A stretch of DNA of 43,415 nt. Origin: a virus. Position numbers and translations under genes: made by a program. Each line of letters opens with the position of its first letter. Positions within the stretch are counted from its first letter, which is position 1. The stretch lies in the IMG/VR virus record IMGVR_UViG_3300034198_012655, positions 1-43,415 of that record, one strand, 5' to 3'. Of the stretch, positions 18,001 through 26,817 are shown piece after piece. The notes below the pieces were generated by a model. The model searched no databases and was not told the origin of the DNA. It saw nothing but the letters and a program-made list of their open reading frames with translations.

Positions 18001-20604
18001 CGTAAGATTCTTGAAAAAATTGGCGTCGGAGAAGAAAGACAAGAATCTCTTGAATTTGTAGCAGAAATGGCTGAAGCGTTTACTGCTTTTGGACCTCCAG
18101 GAGTTGCTGCCGTTCTTGCTAGACGAGGCGGAAGAGATGCCGCAGATAAATTCCTTACTGTTGCTGTTGAGCGCGGATGGATTGACCCGTCTACAGCAGA
18201 AAAAGCAAAGCCCTTTATTGAAAAAATTGCACCGGAAGGTCTTCCTGACGACGTAATGAAAGGTCTTGAAAAATCAGCAGACGTTCTTGCTAGTGAAGGA
18301 ACAAGAGAAAAAGCAAGAGAAATTGCCAGTGCTGCCAGAGAAAGAATTTCCGAACTTGATGTATCTGGAGCAAAAGACAAAGCAAAAGAAATTGCCGAAG
18401 GCGCTAAAGACAGGGTTGTTGATGCAACAGAGTCCTTGAGAGACAGAGTCCGCCGTAGAGGGGATAAAACTCCAGAATTAGGTTCATCAATTCCTGAACC
18501 ATCATGGTTTCCAGACCCGGTTGACTCAACCAGAAAAAGATGGTGGGACGGCGAGCGATATACGGAACATATTGTAGGTAGTGATGGAATTCAGGGAATT
18601 GACGCTGACCCTCGCCTTCATAAACCAAAAGATGTTGACCCTTTTTCTGATGCTTCAACAGAAATGCCAACATGGGAAAGTGACACTTTTGTAACTGACC
18701 CAATTTCTATTGACCCATTTTCTTCAACTGACGCATTTGGCGATACAACTAGTGGCATGTCGTCTCGTTCTGTTAAGCCAAAAACAACTGCTGACCTAAT
18801 TGATGCAATTCGAACAAGCAACATGTCAACAGAGGAACTACTTGAAGCAGGATTTTCTCAATCGCAAATTGATTCCGTACGTAAAAGACTGAACGAAAAA
18901 TCAATACTTACCGATTTGGTTACGTTTAAAATACCAGCAAATATTAACTTCAAAATTCTGCCACCCACTCCAGATTTAAAGAAAAAGAAAAATTCAGTAA
19001 GACTCGTTTTGCCTAATGGCTCAAACGCGGCGGTAACAAATATGAATGGAAATACGAACGGAATTACTATTCCTCCTGGGAAGATGAAAATTACAGGTCG
19101 TGGTGAAGATGGTGTTCTTGAAGCAGAAATATCTCATCAGGTAACATCAGATGAATATTTGAAAGAAACACAAAATAATTTGTCTTTAATATCGTCTTCC
19201 CCAATTAGCGAAAACAGAAAATACGCAGATAGTCTTCTTGGTTTTGTCAAGGAAAAACGCAAAAATAAAACTATTTCTGGTGCTAGGTCAATGTCTACCG
19301 CGTCAAAAAATACACTTGCGCGTTCAAACGAAATAATTTCTGATTTAGTTAAAATTAACAATAAGCCGTTTGGTCAAAATGAAGTAACAAAAGGCGAACA
19401 AACGATGCCTTACGATAAGTATGCGGAAAGATATTCAATTGCTATCTATGCTCTACTAAGAGAAGCAAGAAATAAATCTGGCGCTTCCTTGTTTGGAGAA
19501 GAAGTTCCAGAAGAAGTGTCTAAGATTCTTGAAAAGTATTTAGACAAGCAGATTAAAGAACTAATTACAAAACTGGCAGTTGATGTCCATAATGAATTTG
19601 ATAGAAGAGCCAGGTTCTCTATTGACAATGAATTGCTACAAAAGTTTGTAAGCGCAAAGAAAATAAGCGGAGAAAGTTCAAAATCAAAATCTATTTCAAG
19701 ACTGCGTCAATCTCGCAATAATGCTATTGGCATAAGAGACTTAAGTACAAAAATAACAAATGTTTCGCTAATTAACGGTTCTTATATTCAAAAAATCGAA
19801 GAGGGTTTAAGAGAAAAAGGAACACTTGTTGGTTCTGAAGAATTTATGGATTACGACCGTGGAATGGAACTTGTTCTTCGCGGCGAAAATGCACCGAGAA
19901 TTTTTTACGGAAGAAAAAATGCTTACAACTCCGGCGGGTCCTATGTCCTGCTTAACGAAAATGACGAAACAGCAATTGAGTTAGCAATTTTTGGAATGAT
20001 TGGAGCAAGCGGTAGAGACTCGGTGTCCGAACTATTTGACATACTTTTGACTCTTTCCGACGGAAATCACGACAGAATATTGAACAATAACGGTACTTCA
20101 GAATTTGAAGCATTTATAATTGACGAAATAAGAATAGAAGATGTTGAGCACGTAAAAATTCCGACTTCTATTTTTAATTCACAAATGAGCAAAATCCCAG
20201 AAAATGACATGATTGCTGGAAGAATATTTATTTCTGAAATGCTTAAATCTCGTGGCGCTACGGATGAAGAACTAAAAGCATTTTTTGAAAAAGGTGGACA
20301 GGTAGGCGGAGGGTTTACTCCAAAGTTCTACAACATTCTTTCCGACATAGGCAAGGCAGAAAAATTAAAGAAAAAACTTATTGACTTAGGGATTGAAGAA
20401 GTTATTTTCACAAACAAAGATGGAGTTGATATTCTTGCTGAAGACACGTGGGTGAGCCCTAGTCCGAATAGGGAAAACGGAAGAATCGGCCTCTACGGAA
20501 TGGCGATGCAAGAAATGGTTAGATTTATTGACAAAATCAAACCTCCTGATAAAGAAAAGCCAAAGCCAAAGCAAAAACCAAAGCCTAAGGAAAAAGCCAA
20601 ATGA
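15016..20604 (+). CDS. Giant virion protein with HEFSH metallopeptidase domain
   Basis: 1862 aa, candidate polyprotein. The N-terminal 170 residues are basic. A Cys-pair peptide (RCPPGTPAANRFTNARGEGC) lies near 192. Two hydrophobic glycine-rich helices (about 268-290 and 313-332) could insert in a membrane. A metallopeptidase-like domain has HEFSH at about 642-646 and a downstream ETLAEL near 745 that could supply the third zinc ligand. A Pro-rich stretch lies near 775-815. A W..DP...RWWDG..YTEH segment at about 1158-1180 matches the DUF2510 motif of actinobacterial proteins. The C-terminus is a mixed alpha/beta region ending in a Lys/Pro tail. SGL-type peptides occur near 215, 341, 776, 977 and 1246. 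Its stop overlaps the next ATG by four bases. The zincin call is fair; the substrate is unknown. Confidence 0.8.
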   Translation: MTGVNYNKSRHYAPGFNKRTTRLDVNSRAIVFKAGTSVISSTERLIADVSIKAAMPGDTDGKKRGLEGKRSKFVNHYGMVFDPTATKKPGQYFKHYVTETERIQAMMVDEPYPNFGWVDVGYERNGIKPNPKAKVRRKRYKIDPRTGQPLKSTGIEIKNLGPKIGETTGGNIGSRAARSAGLIVDALGKFRCPPGTPAANRFTNARGEGCAALSVSGLRSASERITEALGRIHPKLPAMVGRANPRTGASAAQFIAQHNREIAAAGRIGIIAGTTAIGAGLAARDYVQEVIGGDLTDEFTDAIITVLQDPTHLSIVQALIAAGASAFMIRKRMEEDEDGPASGLRSLASSMLIDIDDMLVGDKGLDGTYMGSAMTRLRERSMDIQHSVAGIARRTQDRERMIKDLLARHGIAETGDGTDIAELMVKLAEEGILHPDTEFGDFFVGGTLESHQDWAAQRVISGLDILADGMNDVETFQEYKRLKLANEVTPLTELVDMALTRERTYVNGALAGIIEQAQKHPDIASKTRIKVGSYFVESPSGMKLGVDRGRDVFDPTWHGESGPNMILIRSDTAFKGLPSLPGPGEVDLVDAVGGNYEDQLASISAALSSDERMRTWTFTHMTDLAAAQGNGWADMGSEVGIHEFSHLIQFDRILTWAEANGQDIDGMSNVQLMGVVNGFLAASNPEDMRYVFGNDIEDIIEKRLDALAGVYSYTEQQKALELLNASDVDGFNKAKSVAMLETLAELYSAREMGLMDGPDIDDALGWARPHSGPVSSGLPSAAPRPIIPMSTPVPPAPRPLIPIDSPRPIIPMRPDPIDGSGSGMFGPKYVDPDIQAFIDSVKDMEFPSTEALDNLVKEHSKKLSKEEFEALINSQKIRGGSSDGFGFSSLTNTSDNLDSIAEITGAFERNGLEAPKNIGEDMIQQESLVLEALDKTQLPMDMVAEIQIEISEDVSIGDSIDINEPITGNIITNEPTSGLSSKLGIASKLLGSKRGRKILEKIGVGEERQESLEFVAEMAEAFTAFGPPGVAAVLARRGGRDAADKFLTVAVERGWIDPSTAEKAKPFIEKIAPEGLPDDVMKGLEKSADVLASEGTREKAREIASAARERISELDVSGAKDKAKEIAEGAKDRVVDATESLRDRVRRRGDKTPELGSSIPEPSWFPDPVDSTRKRWWDGERYTEHIVGSDGIQGIDADPRLHKPKDVDPFSDASTEMPTWESDTFVTDPISIDPFSSTDAFGDTTSGMSSRSVKPKTTADLIDAIRTSNMSTEELLEAGFSQSQIDSVRKRLNEKSILTDLVTFKIPANINFKILPPTPDLKKKKNSVRLVLPNGSNAAVTNMNGNTNGITIPPGKMKITGRGEDGVLEAEISHQVTSDEYLKETQNNLSLISSSPISENRKYADSLLGFVKEKRKNKTISGARSMSTASKNTLARSNEIISDLVKINNKPFGQNEVTKGEQTMPYDKYAERYSIAIYALLREARNKSGASLFGEEVPEEVSKILEKYLDKQIKELITKLAVDVHNEFDRRARFSIDNELLQKFVSAKKISGESSKSKSISRLRQSRNNAIGIRDLSTKITNVSLINGSYIQKIEEGLREKGTLVGSEEFMDYDRGMELVLRGENAPRIFYGRKNAYNSGGSYVLLNENDETAIELAIFGMIGASGRDSVSELFDILLTLSDGNHDRILNNNGTSEFEAFIIDEIRIEDVEHVKIPTSIFNSQMSKIPENDMIAGRIFISEMLKSRGATDEELKAFFEKGGQVGGGFTPKFYNILSDIGKAEKLKKKLIDLGIEEVIFTNKDGVDILAEDTWVSPSPNRENGRIGLYGMAMQEMVRFIDKIKPPDKEKPKPKQKPKPKEKAK

Positions 20605-21008
20605 AGGCAGTATTAGTTGGGATAGTCGGAAAAACCAAGAAACTTTATTACGTAATTGACGCTTCAGACCAAAACTCTGATGGCGTATACGACAATGGAG
20701 AGAAGCCAACTATTGTAAACTTCTGGCAGACCGCTATGAATGAAGAAAATCTAGTACCATTACGTACGGCGAAGTTTCACGACTGGCTGTGGGACGGCTT
20801 AGATGGCGACGAGTCTGACAGATGGAAAAGGGTCTTTGTAAATAAAACTCAGAACATTGACCCCGAACTCTTAAAAGGAGTTCCCTTGTCTACGGATGTA
20901 ATGAAATCTAAGACAAAGCAAAAACACTTAACATCTAGAGCCTTTGAGTTCAAGACACTGCTCCAAACACAAAACACGAGCATGATTAGAAAGAAAACTG
21001 GAAGATAA
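20601..21008 (+). CDS. Hypothetical head-operon protein (135 aa)
   Basis: Not recognised. It is a mixed alpha/beta protein whose N-terminus (MKAVLVGIVGKTKKLYYVID) looks like strands, with an acidic loop DASDQNSDGVYDNGE that resembles a calcium-binding or EF-hand-like loop, and a basic C-terminal 40 residues. It overlaps the upstream gene by four bases and the downstream one by one base, so all three are probably translated in a coupled way. A minor virion component is the simplest guess. Confidence 0.7.
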   Translation: MKAVLVGIVGKTKKLYYVIDASDQNSDGVYDNGEKPTIVNFWQTAMNEENLVPLRTAKFHDWLWDGLDGDESDRWKRVFVNKTQNIDPELLKGVPLSTDVMKSKTKQKHLTSRAFEFKTLLQTQNTSMIRKKTGR

Positions 21009-21610
21009 TGAGCACATATGAATATAAGGCTCCACAGGACGTAGTCATCCCAGATGTTCTTCCTCAGGAAAGAGTCACTGGAGACATCCTAAAGGGTCGT
21101 GGGCCGCGAAGAGGAAACCTTGAGCGCCTTTTACGCTACTGGCGTCCAATCATGAAGAAAGATGGTGGATTCCGCCGCTGTAAAGTCATTTTGGCTGACC
21201 ATCCAGAACTATTCCCATTGAACAACATTTGTGCTTGGTTGCATCACGAGACTACTGGTTTATGGCCAAACGAAGGATGCCATCATCCAACAATGAAGAA
21301 CTGTCGCAAAAAAATCAAAAAGGGAATCAACGGTTCGCTTTGGTCCGATTCTCAGTTCTCTTCACGCATTAGAAAAGAAGTTGGCAAGAAGTCTGGAATC
21401 CCAGAAGTAATCGACGACAACATGGACAATGTAGTAACAAACGATGACGTGAAGCACGCAATGATGGTTCTTCGTGATTTTGCAGAGATGGAACCAACTT
21501 TTTGCAAGATGATTGGTGATGACGACAACTGGGAAATTGAAGGGGAAGACGCTGTTGATGGTATGACAAAGTCTCTTCCGTACACTAGAGAAGAAGGCGA
21601 TTGCTGCTGA
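21008..21610 (+). CDS. Conserved-looking hypothetical phage protein (200 aa)
   Basis: The N-terminal half is well ordered and rich in aromatic and basic residues: GNLERLLRYWRPIMKKDGGFRRC, DHPELFPLNNICAWLHHETTG, then LWPNEGCHH. This resembles a protein family I have seen in head modules of actinobacterial and uncultured phages, but I cannot attach a function. The His/Cys-rich centre (LHHETTG...GCHH...NCRKK) could bind a metal. The C-terminal 60 residues are acidic. Its start shares one base with the previous stop (TAATG). Confidence 0.72.
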   Translation: MSTYEYKAPQDVVIPDVLPQERVTGDILKGRGPRRGNLERLLRYWRPIMKKDGGFRRCKVILADHPELFPLNNICAWLHHETTGLWPNEGCHHPTMKNCRKKIKKGINGSLWSDSQFSSRIRKEVGKKSGIPEVIDDNMDNVVTNDDVKHAMMVLRDFAEMEPTFCKMIGDDDNWEIEGEDAVDGMTKSLPYTREEGDCC

Positions 21611-21611
21611 C

Positions 21612-23618
21612 ATGAGAGGCGACGGGTACATCACTTACGTTAGAAAACGAGTTTCTATGTCCACCAAATCACTTGGTGGTGGTGTGACCATTATTCGCAT
21701 GCCCCTAAACGGGCACCAGAGCGTTATTGATTATAAGGCTCTTGCCAAGCGCTCAGGGTTAATGAGAAAATATGACGTCAAAGTAGGAATAATTGGTTCC
21801 CACTCAACAATTGGTCAAGCCGCTCAAGCAATTGGTTCTATGGCTATTCCGGGAAATATGAGTCCTTTGAGAAACCCGGTCAGAGCCGCTGGCTGGTCTG
21901 CTATTACTCCAGGTAAACCAAACCTTCCAGGCGGAGTGAATGCAGTTAGAAACCAGACAACAAGATGCCCAGAGGGCTATCAGTACGGTGGACGCTTTAC
22001 GGACAACAGGCTAAGCACGTGTGGGGCGCAGTTGTTTGATATCCCTTCAGCGCTTGGTTTGGCTATTGGAGCGCTTAGAAGACTTGCTAGAGGTGCTAAG
22101 AACCCTGGTCAAGTAGAAACAACACCGGTGACAGGAGTTGATATTGGTGATTCACTCATCAATGCTCGTCGTCCTACTATCCCTAGAGTGGGGAATCCAA
22201 ACCCTAAAGCCTTCTCTCTAAATTCACGCCAGATTATTCGTGATATGGGTCAAAGCCCAACGCCGGTAGCAAGAATGGTTAGAAAAGACGGGTTCGTGCT
22301 TGAGCCGGTTGTTCCTGCACAGGTATTGAGGGCAATCCCGGACAACAGAGACATGGAAGGCGCTAACTACTTAACGAGCATTGCCAGTGTTGATGCTCTG
22401 GGTGGTCAAGAGTTGGGTCTACTTTCCAATACTGGAGTAACTAAACTTACGTACGTACTTCCTGGTGGTTCTTCAATAACTTTAGATAAAAAACGCCCCC
22501 TTACTGTTGGCGAAAGAAGAAAACTAGGCAGAACAGTAAACAGTGCAGCAAACATTGATATCACAGATGACCCGACGGCAAGACTCAAGGAAGTAGTTAA
22601 TCAAACTGGTGACGGAATTGGGTATAGCGAAAGTTTTGTAGGAATCAAAAACCCAAATGAAGTAGTTGCTAAGTCAAACGGAAAATCAATGCCTCGCTGG
22701 GTTGATGAAGTATTCGGAAAAGGAAAAAAGGCAAAGCCTATTGCAGAATCAATGCGTCAAAATGATAGCGAATCCGCTATTGGAAAAGACATTACAAGCA
22801 TTGACGAAGCGGTATCACAAATCGCTAGCGGTGGTTCTCTTGCGAATATTGACCCAATGATTCTACAAGAAGCAATCAACAAGGCAAACTCATTTAAGAG
22901 AGAGAAACTTGACGCATCAAGGGAAATAATCACAGCGCCAGATGGAAGAAAATATATCCAATACAGCAGTGGTGGACAATTTGAACATATTGGTCAAAAA
23001 TTTGCATCAGACCTACAGCAACACCTCGGACTTGAATCTCCAGATGTATTCTTCGTTGGCGAAGGGGACAAGCGCAAATACCTAACAGAAGAACCAAGTC
23101 AGATACTTCGCGGTTTTCAAGTTGATAGAAGAAAAACTCTCAAGGACTACGAACCTGAAGATATTGCTAAACTCATGGTCTCCGACTGGCTTACAGACCA
23201 AAGACAGCGTGACCCAGGCTCAATTATTCCGATGTCAAACGGTGAGAAGATAAAGCCCGTTATCACAAACAACACAACATCAGGACTCGCTGCGCTTGAT
23301 GAACTTAAAATTGTTGAAAGACAAAAAATGACAATTGCGGAATTTTTTGATAGTCCAGAAGGCGAAAGATACGCCAAATACTTTATGGAACTTCAACAAG
23401 AACAAAGATTTTCTTTCAGAAGAGAAATTGACGCACTGTTGCTAAAAGCAAGACAGTTCAACTTTACTCAATTTAAGACAAGACTTTACAACGACGGAAA
23501 ACTGAGTAGCGCCGAGAAGGCTCACCTCAATATTATTGGTAAAATATTAGAATCTAGAATTAATCGCTATGCAAGTAGCCGTGATACTTTAATGAAAATC
23601 CTTGGAGCAAACAAATGA
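21612..23618 (+). CDS. Virion protein with Cys-pair motif and possible degenerate HipA-like kinase domain
   Basis: 668 aa. Residues 115-140 carry RCPEGYQYGGRFTDNRLSTC, the same Cys-pair pattern as in the 1862-aa protein, followed by a hydrophobic helix. The middle is Ser/Gly-rich with a beta character. From about residue 435 a kinase-like arrangement appears: RKYIQYSSGGQFEHIGQKFA (candidate nucleotide-binding strand and helix), then SDWLTDQRQRDPGSIIPM (candidate catalytic loop resembling the NWDALGNADNI loop of the giant protease fusion), then KPVITNNTTSGL. The residues are not all canonical, so the domain may be inactive or only superficially similar. One SGL peptide (TTSGLAAL) lies near 557. 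The start at 21612 gives MRGDGY; an internal ATG at 21657 (MSTKSLGG) is an alternative. Confidence 0.75.
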   Translation: MRGDGYITYVRKRVSMSTKSLGGGVTIIRMPLNGHQSVIDYKALAKRSGLMRKYDVKVGIIGSHSTIGQAAQAIGSMAIPGNMSPLRNPVRAAGWSAITPGKPNLPGGVNAVRNQTTRCPEGYQYGGRFTDNRLSTCGAQLFDIPSALGLAIGALRRLARGAKNPGQVETTPVTGVDIGDSLINARRPTIPRVGNPNPKAFSLNSRQIIRDMGQSPTPVARMVRKDGFVLEPVVPAQVLRAIPDNRDMEGANYLTSIASVDALGGQELGLLSNTGVTKLTYVLPGGSSITLDKKRPLTVGERRKLGRTVNSAANIDITDDPTARLKEVVNQTGDGIGYSESFVGIKNPNEVVAKSNGKSMPRWVDEVFGKGKKAKPIAESMRQNDSESAIGKDITSIDEAVSQIASGGSLANIDPMILQEAINKANSFKREKLDASREIITAPDGRKYIQYSSGGQFEHIGQKFASDLQQHLGLESPDVFFVGEGDKRKYLTEEPSQILRGFQVDRRKTLKDYEPEDIAKLMVSDWLTDQRQRDPGSIIPMSNGEKIKPVITNNTTSGLAALDELKIVERQKMTIAEFFDSPEGERYAKYFMELQQEQRFSFRREIDALLLKARQFNFTQFKTRLYNDGKLSSAEKAHLNIIGKILESRINRYASSRDTLMKILGANK

Positions 23619-26470
23619 AACAAGTAGCGGTACTATTTGACGCACTACGTAACGAGCAATTTGCCGTTGCAGTTCGTGACAATTCTGGAACTATTTATTA
23701 CGGAGCAGAAGGACAGGGTCGCGAGTGGGCACAATGGGTTAACTCAAATAACACCAAGAGCCTTAATACATCTGAACTTCCATCAGGAATTGTTCTTGGA
23801 ACATATAAGCCTCTCAATGATGTAGCAATTAAATCATTGATTAACGAACTTGGATACAACGAAAATCCAATTAGTAACGCTTTCACCAATTCACAAGCGT
23901 ATATTTCATGCAAATCTGTCAAGATGGCAAATACTTCTATTGTTCCAGCAGTAATGGACACACCTATTAGTCATTTTACAAAAGAACAATACTTGTCGGT
24001 TATCGGCTACAAAGGTCTTACTTTCAGAACTCAAGTCAAAGAAGGAAGTTTTCTTTTTGAAGCAAGAGTAAATCAATACTCATACGACTTTGAACGTGAA
24101 ATGTTTAATGCATTGCCGTCAAAAGCAAACATTAAGTCACTGCGTCAACGCCTTGATTCAAACTTAAGCAGAAGCACAGAAAGAAGAATTGGCGCAAAAA
24201 TGAAGAGCGCAATTCTTGACGAGGGTGGACGTACCCATGTTGGTGCATCTTTTAGTCTTGAAACAAAGAGCCTTGATTTTGAAACAAAAGGCATTGGCGA
24301 AAGAATCGGCGGAAGTGCCGGAAGCGGAAGTCGTGGAGCAAGAAGAATTGCAAGAATGGCTTCTGAGCCATTTGACCCAAAGGCTGTCGACGGAGACAAC
24401 GATGGCTTAGTACAGGAAGGCTCAGCATTTGAGCGTCCTGCAACACCAAAAGTTCCTGGTGCAATTACACGCATGGGTGCATCTGTTGGTGACGGATTTG
24501 ACCCTAAGTCATCACGTAATGGAACTGGTACAAGAAAAGCCAAGCCAGGTGAAAGAATTAAACTTAAGCCGGCTTCTGCTCTTGGGGCAGAATTTGACCC
24601 AGAAAAAGCAAGCAGGCTTGAGGGAAGAAGAACAGCAAAGCCAGCGGGAAGACTAAGCAACACCGGTCAGAGAAGCAGAGTTAGCACTGCGCGTACAGAT
24701 ATCACTACTTCTGGTCTTTCTTCTCGTTCAGAAAGAGCAAAGAAGAAAGCACTCAAGAAGGCAATTCCCGGAATTAACAAAGTTGACGACAACGACGGCT
24801 CAACTTGGGATTCTCTTACTTCTGACCAGAAAATACAGGTTGCCGAGAACCTTCGCCAACGCAGAAAAGATGTTGAATCAAGAATTAAAAAGACTTTCCC
24901 TGGATGGTTTGAAGGATTTACTGAAGCCAATAAAGACAAGAAAGACCCGGATGGCGTTAATTGGAATAAAGATTCACGCATAGTGGGCGCTGTTCTTGCT
25001 GACCTTGACGTGGAGGTTGCGGACGCTATTGAAGCAATTGATGCCGACACGGAGATGGACGACGCAACAAAAGCAAAAAAGAAAAATGATATTCAAAAGA
25101 TGCTTGACGACCTCAAGACACTTACGAATATGGAAGAAAGAGACGACTACTCTCTTCTTGAGCACCTACACCCTGCTTCTCGTAAGGCTGCAGCAGGAAA
25201 AGTAAGAGCAGCAGGAAAGAAAGATTCTTACAAAGACGTTTTCTCTGGTGGAAAAACTCCTTCATTATTTACCTCAACAGTGAAGTCTTCAATCTTTGGA
25301 GAACCAGGTGGAGTAACAAACGAAAAACCACTTGTTGGAAAGAAGGGTGACGCAAAACTTAAAAACCTTGTTCGCCGTCTTGCTGAACCAAACCCTGAAA
25401 GAGTTCGTCGTAGAGAACTTAGAAAACTCAAAAAGAAGAAGGGTAACGTCGGAGCCTTTGAGGTTGGTGAAGACGCAGGTAGAGACCCAATCGGTGATAC
25501 CAAGAGAAGAATCCGTAAAGCAAAGCGTGCTCTTGCAGCAAAACTTCGCGGAACTCGCAGCGATACCTCAATTGAAAAGGCCATCAAGAAGGGTCAAATA
25601 GGAACGATGCTTAAAAACGATGAAGGAAAGATTACTCTTACTCCGGAATCTATTAAAGCAATGGGCGACATTCTTGGCGGAGTTAGAAAAGCGTCCAAGG
25701 GAGACCGTGCTGACACGCTTCTTGGTGGACTATGGGACGCCAATAACTTCAACGGTCTCGCTACCCCTGTTACTGAAGAAGAAGCACACATGCTTATTGA
25801 AGCAGGATGGATGCCAATTCAGCGTGGACACAAGGTAGAGAAGTATGCCGACGACTACATCAGCGACCCGGTTAGATTTATTACTGGAGAAGGCGGAGAA
25901 GCGGTTGGTCCTGGAGAGTATTGGGCACACCCAGAAAGTAGCGGTTGGGATAGTTGGATTAAGGGTCAAAGCGGAACGATTGCTTTCTTGCCTCCAGCAT
26001 CAAAAATTACTACTCGTGAAGAAATGGCCAAACATGCTTCCGATAACCGCAAGATTACAGAAGCGGTTGACGCTTTTGTTTCGGGTTTCCCTAAGGGCGA
26101 AGCAGAAAAAATGGAGCCAGCAGACTTTATCCGTGAACTAAAATCATATCTAGCGAAAGGTGCTATATCTGACAGTGACTCCGTATGGGGACGAGAGATG
26201 GGTCAAATGTGGAGCCAAATCTATAGTCTGTACGGAAGCGCCGAAGGTGGAGAAAAAGCACAACTGTGGACTGCAATTAAGTTCATGCGTGACATGGCTA
26301 GAGCAGATAAAAACCAGTACGCAACACTTCTTGGATATGACGCAATCAACCTTGGAAAGGGAGATGGTAGAGTCCTTTTAATGAACAGACCAGGTATAGC
26401 AATTCTAGACCGGACGCTTACTCTTCCTGAGATTAAACAAGTTGCCAAAAAGATTACCCTCGGAGCATAA
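23615..26470 (+). CDS. Virion protein with calcium-loop motif and ADP-ribosyltransferase-like C-terminus
   Basis: 951 aa. The N-terminal 230 residues form an unrecognised alpha/beta domain. Near 252 comes the DGDNDGLVQEG calcium-loop peptide shared with two other proteins here, then a basic low-complexity stretch and an SGL peptide (TTSGLSSRSE) near 366. A long charged helical region follows to about 700. The last 220 residues look like an ADP-ribosyltransferase fold: WMPIQRG (candidate NAD-binding Arg) near 731, GPGEYWA, a central beta region with TIAFLPPASKIT, and GYDAINLGKGDGRVLLMNRPG near the end, which is typical of phage ART-like domains. A clear catalytic ExE is not obvious, so activity is uncertain. 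The start overlaps the previous gene by four bases. Confidence 0.78.
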   Translation: MKQVAVLFDALRNEQFAVAVRDNSGTIYYGAEGQGREWAQWVNSNNTKSLNTSELPSGIVLGTYKPLNDVAIKSLINELGYNENPISNAFTNSQAYISCKSVKMANTSIVPAVMDTPISHFTKEQYLSVIGYKGLTFRTQVKEGSFLFEARVNQYSYDFEREMFNALPSKANIKSLRQRLDSNLSRSTERRIGAKMKSAILDEGGRTHVGASFSLETKSLDFETKGIGERIGGSAGSGSRGARRIARMASEPFDPKAVDGDNDGLVQEGSAFERPATPKVPGAITRMGASVGDGFDPKSSRNGTGTRKAKPGERIKLKPASALGAEFDPEKASRLEGRRTAKPAGRLSNTGQRSRVSTARTDITTSGLSSRSERAKKKALKKAIPGINKVDDNDGSTWDSLTSDQKIQVAENLRQRRKDVESRIKKTFPGWFEGFTEANKDKKDPDGVNWNKDSRIVGAVLADLDVEVADAIEAIDADTEMDDATKAKKKNDIQKMLDDLKTLTNMEERDDYSLLEHLHPASRKAAAGKVRAAGKKDSYKDVFSGGKTPSLFTSTVKSSIFGEPGGVTNEKPLVGKKGDAKLKNLVRRLAEPNPERVRRRELRKLKKKKGNVGAFEVGEDAGRDPIGDTKRRIRKAKRALAAKLRGTRSDTSIEKAIKKGQIGTMLKNDEGKITLTPESIKAMGDILGGVRKASKGDRADTLLGGLWDANNFNGLATPVTEEEAHMLIEAGWMPIQRGHKVEKYADDYISDPVRFITGEGGEAVGPGEYWAHPESSGWDSWIKGQSGTIAFLPPASKITTREEMAKHASDNRKITEAVDAFVSGFPKGEAEKMEPADFIRELKSYLAKGAISDSDSVWGREMGQMWSQIYSLYGSAEGGEKAQLWTAIKFMRDMARADKNQYATLLGYDAINLGKGDGRVLLMNRPGIAILDRTLTLPEIKQVAKKITLGA

Positions 26471-26472
26471 AA

Positions 26473-26811
26473 ATGGAATCAGAAAATACAAAATCAACCT
26501 TTTATGAAAAGCATGTTGAGTATTCCGTGCTCTCTTCCTATCCACCGTTTTCTATTAGTCTCAAGAAGCGAGATGAATATCGTGAGGACCTGACAGCAGA
26601 AGACCTTCGCATTTCTAGCAAGGTAAAAGCGGAAGACCAAGACGCAGAAGAGCGCATGTATTCCACTCTTGAGGTCAAATGGTCTGACGACCTTGAAGAA
26701 GCACGTTTATACCAAAAGAGATATGGCAAAGACGTTCGCGAAGCACAAAAAGTGGCTGTTGAACGAGAAGGACTTGACCCCGAAGGTCTTGACGTCCCTA
26801 GCGACATTTGA
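26473..26811 (+). CDS. Hypothetical acidic protein (112 aa)
   Basis: Unrecognised. It is highly charged and mostly helical after residue 35 (AEDLRISSKVKAEDQDAEER), with no Cys, metal motif or membrane segment. It lies two bases after the 951-aa gene and six bases before the 627-aa gene, so it is in the same transcript. It could be a chaperone or linker for its large neighbours, for example an antitoxin-like partner for the zeta-type domain downstream, but it does not resemble the known epsilon antitoxin and this is only a positional guess. Confidence 0.65.
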   Translation: MESENTKSTFYEKHVEYSVLSSYPPFSISLKKRDEYREDLTAEDLRISSKVKAEDQDAEERMYSTLEVKWSDDLEEARLYQKRYGKDVREAQKVAVEREGLDPEGLDVPSDI

Positions 26812-26817
26812 TAGGCA

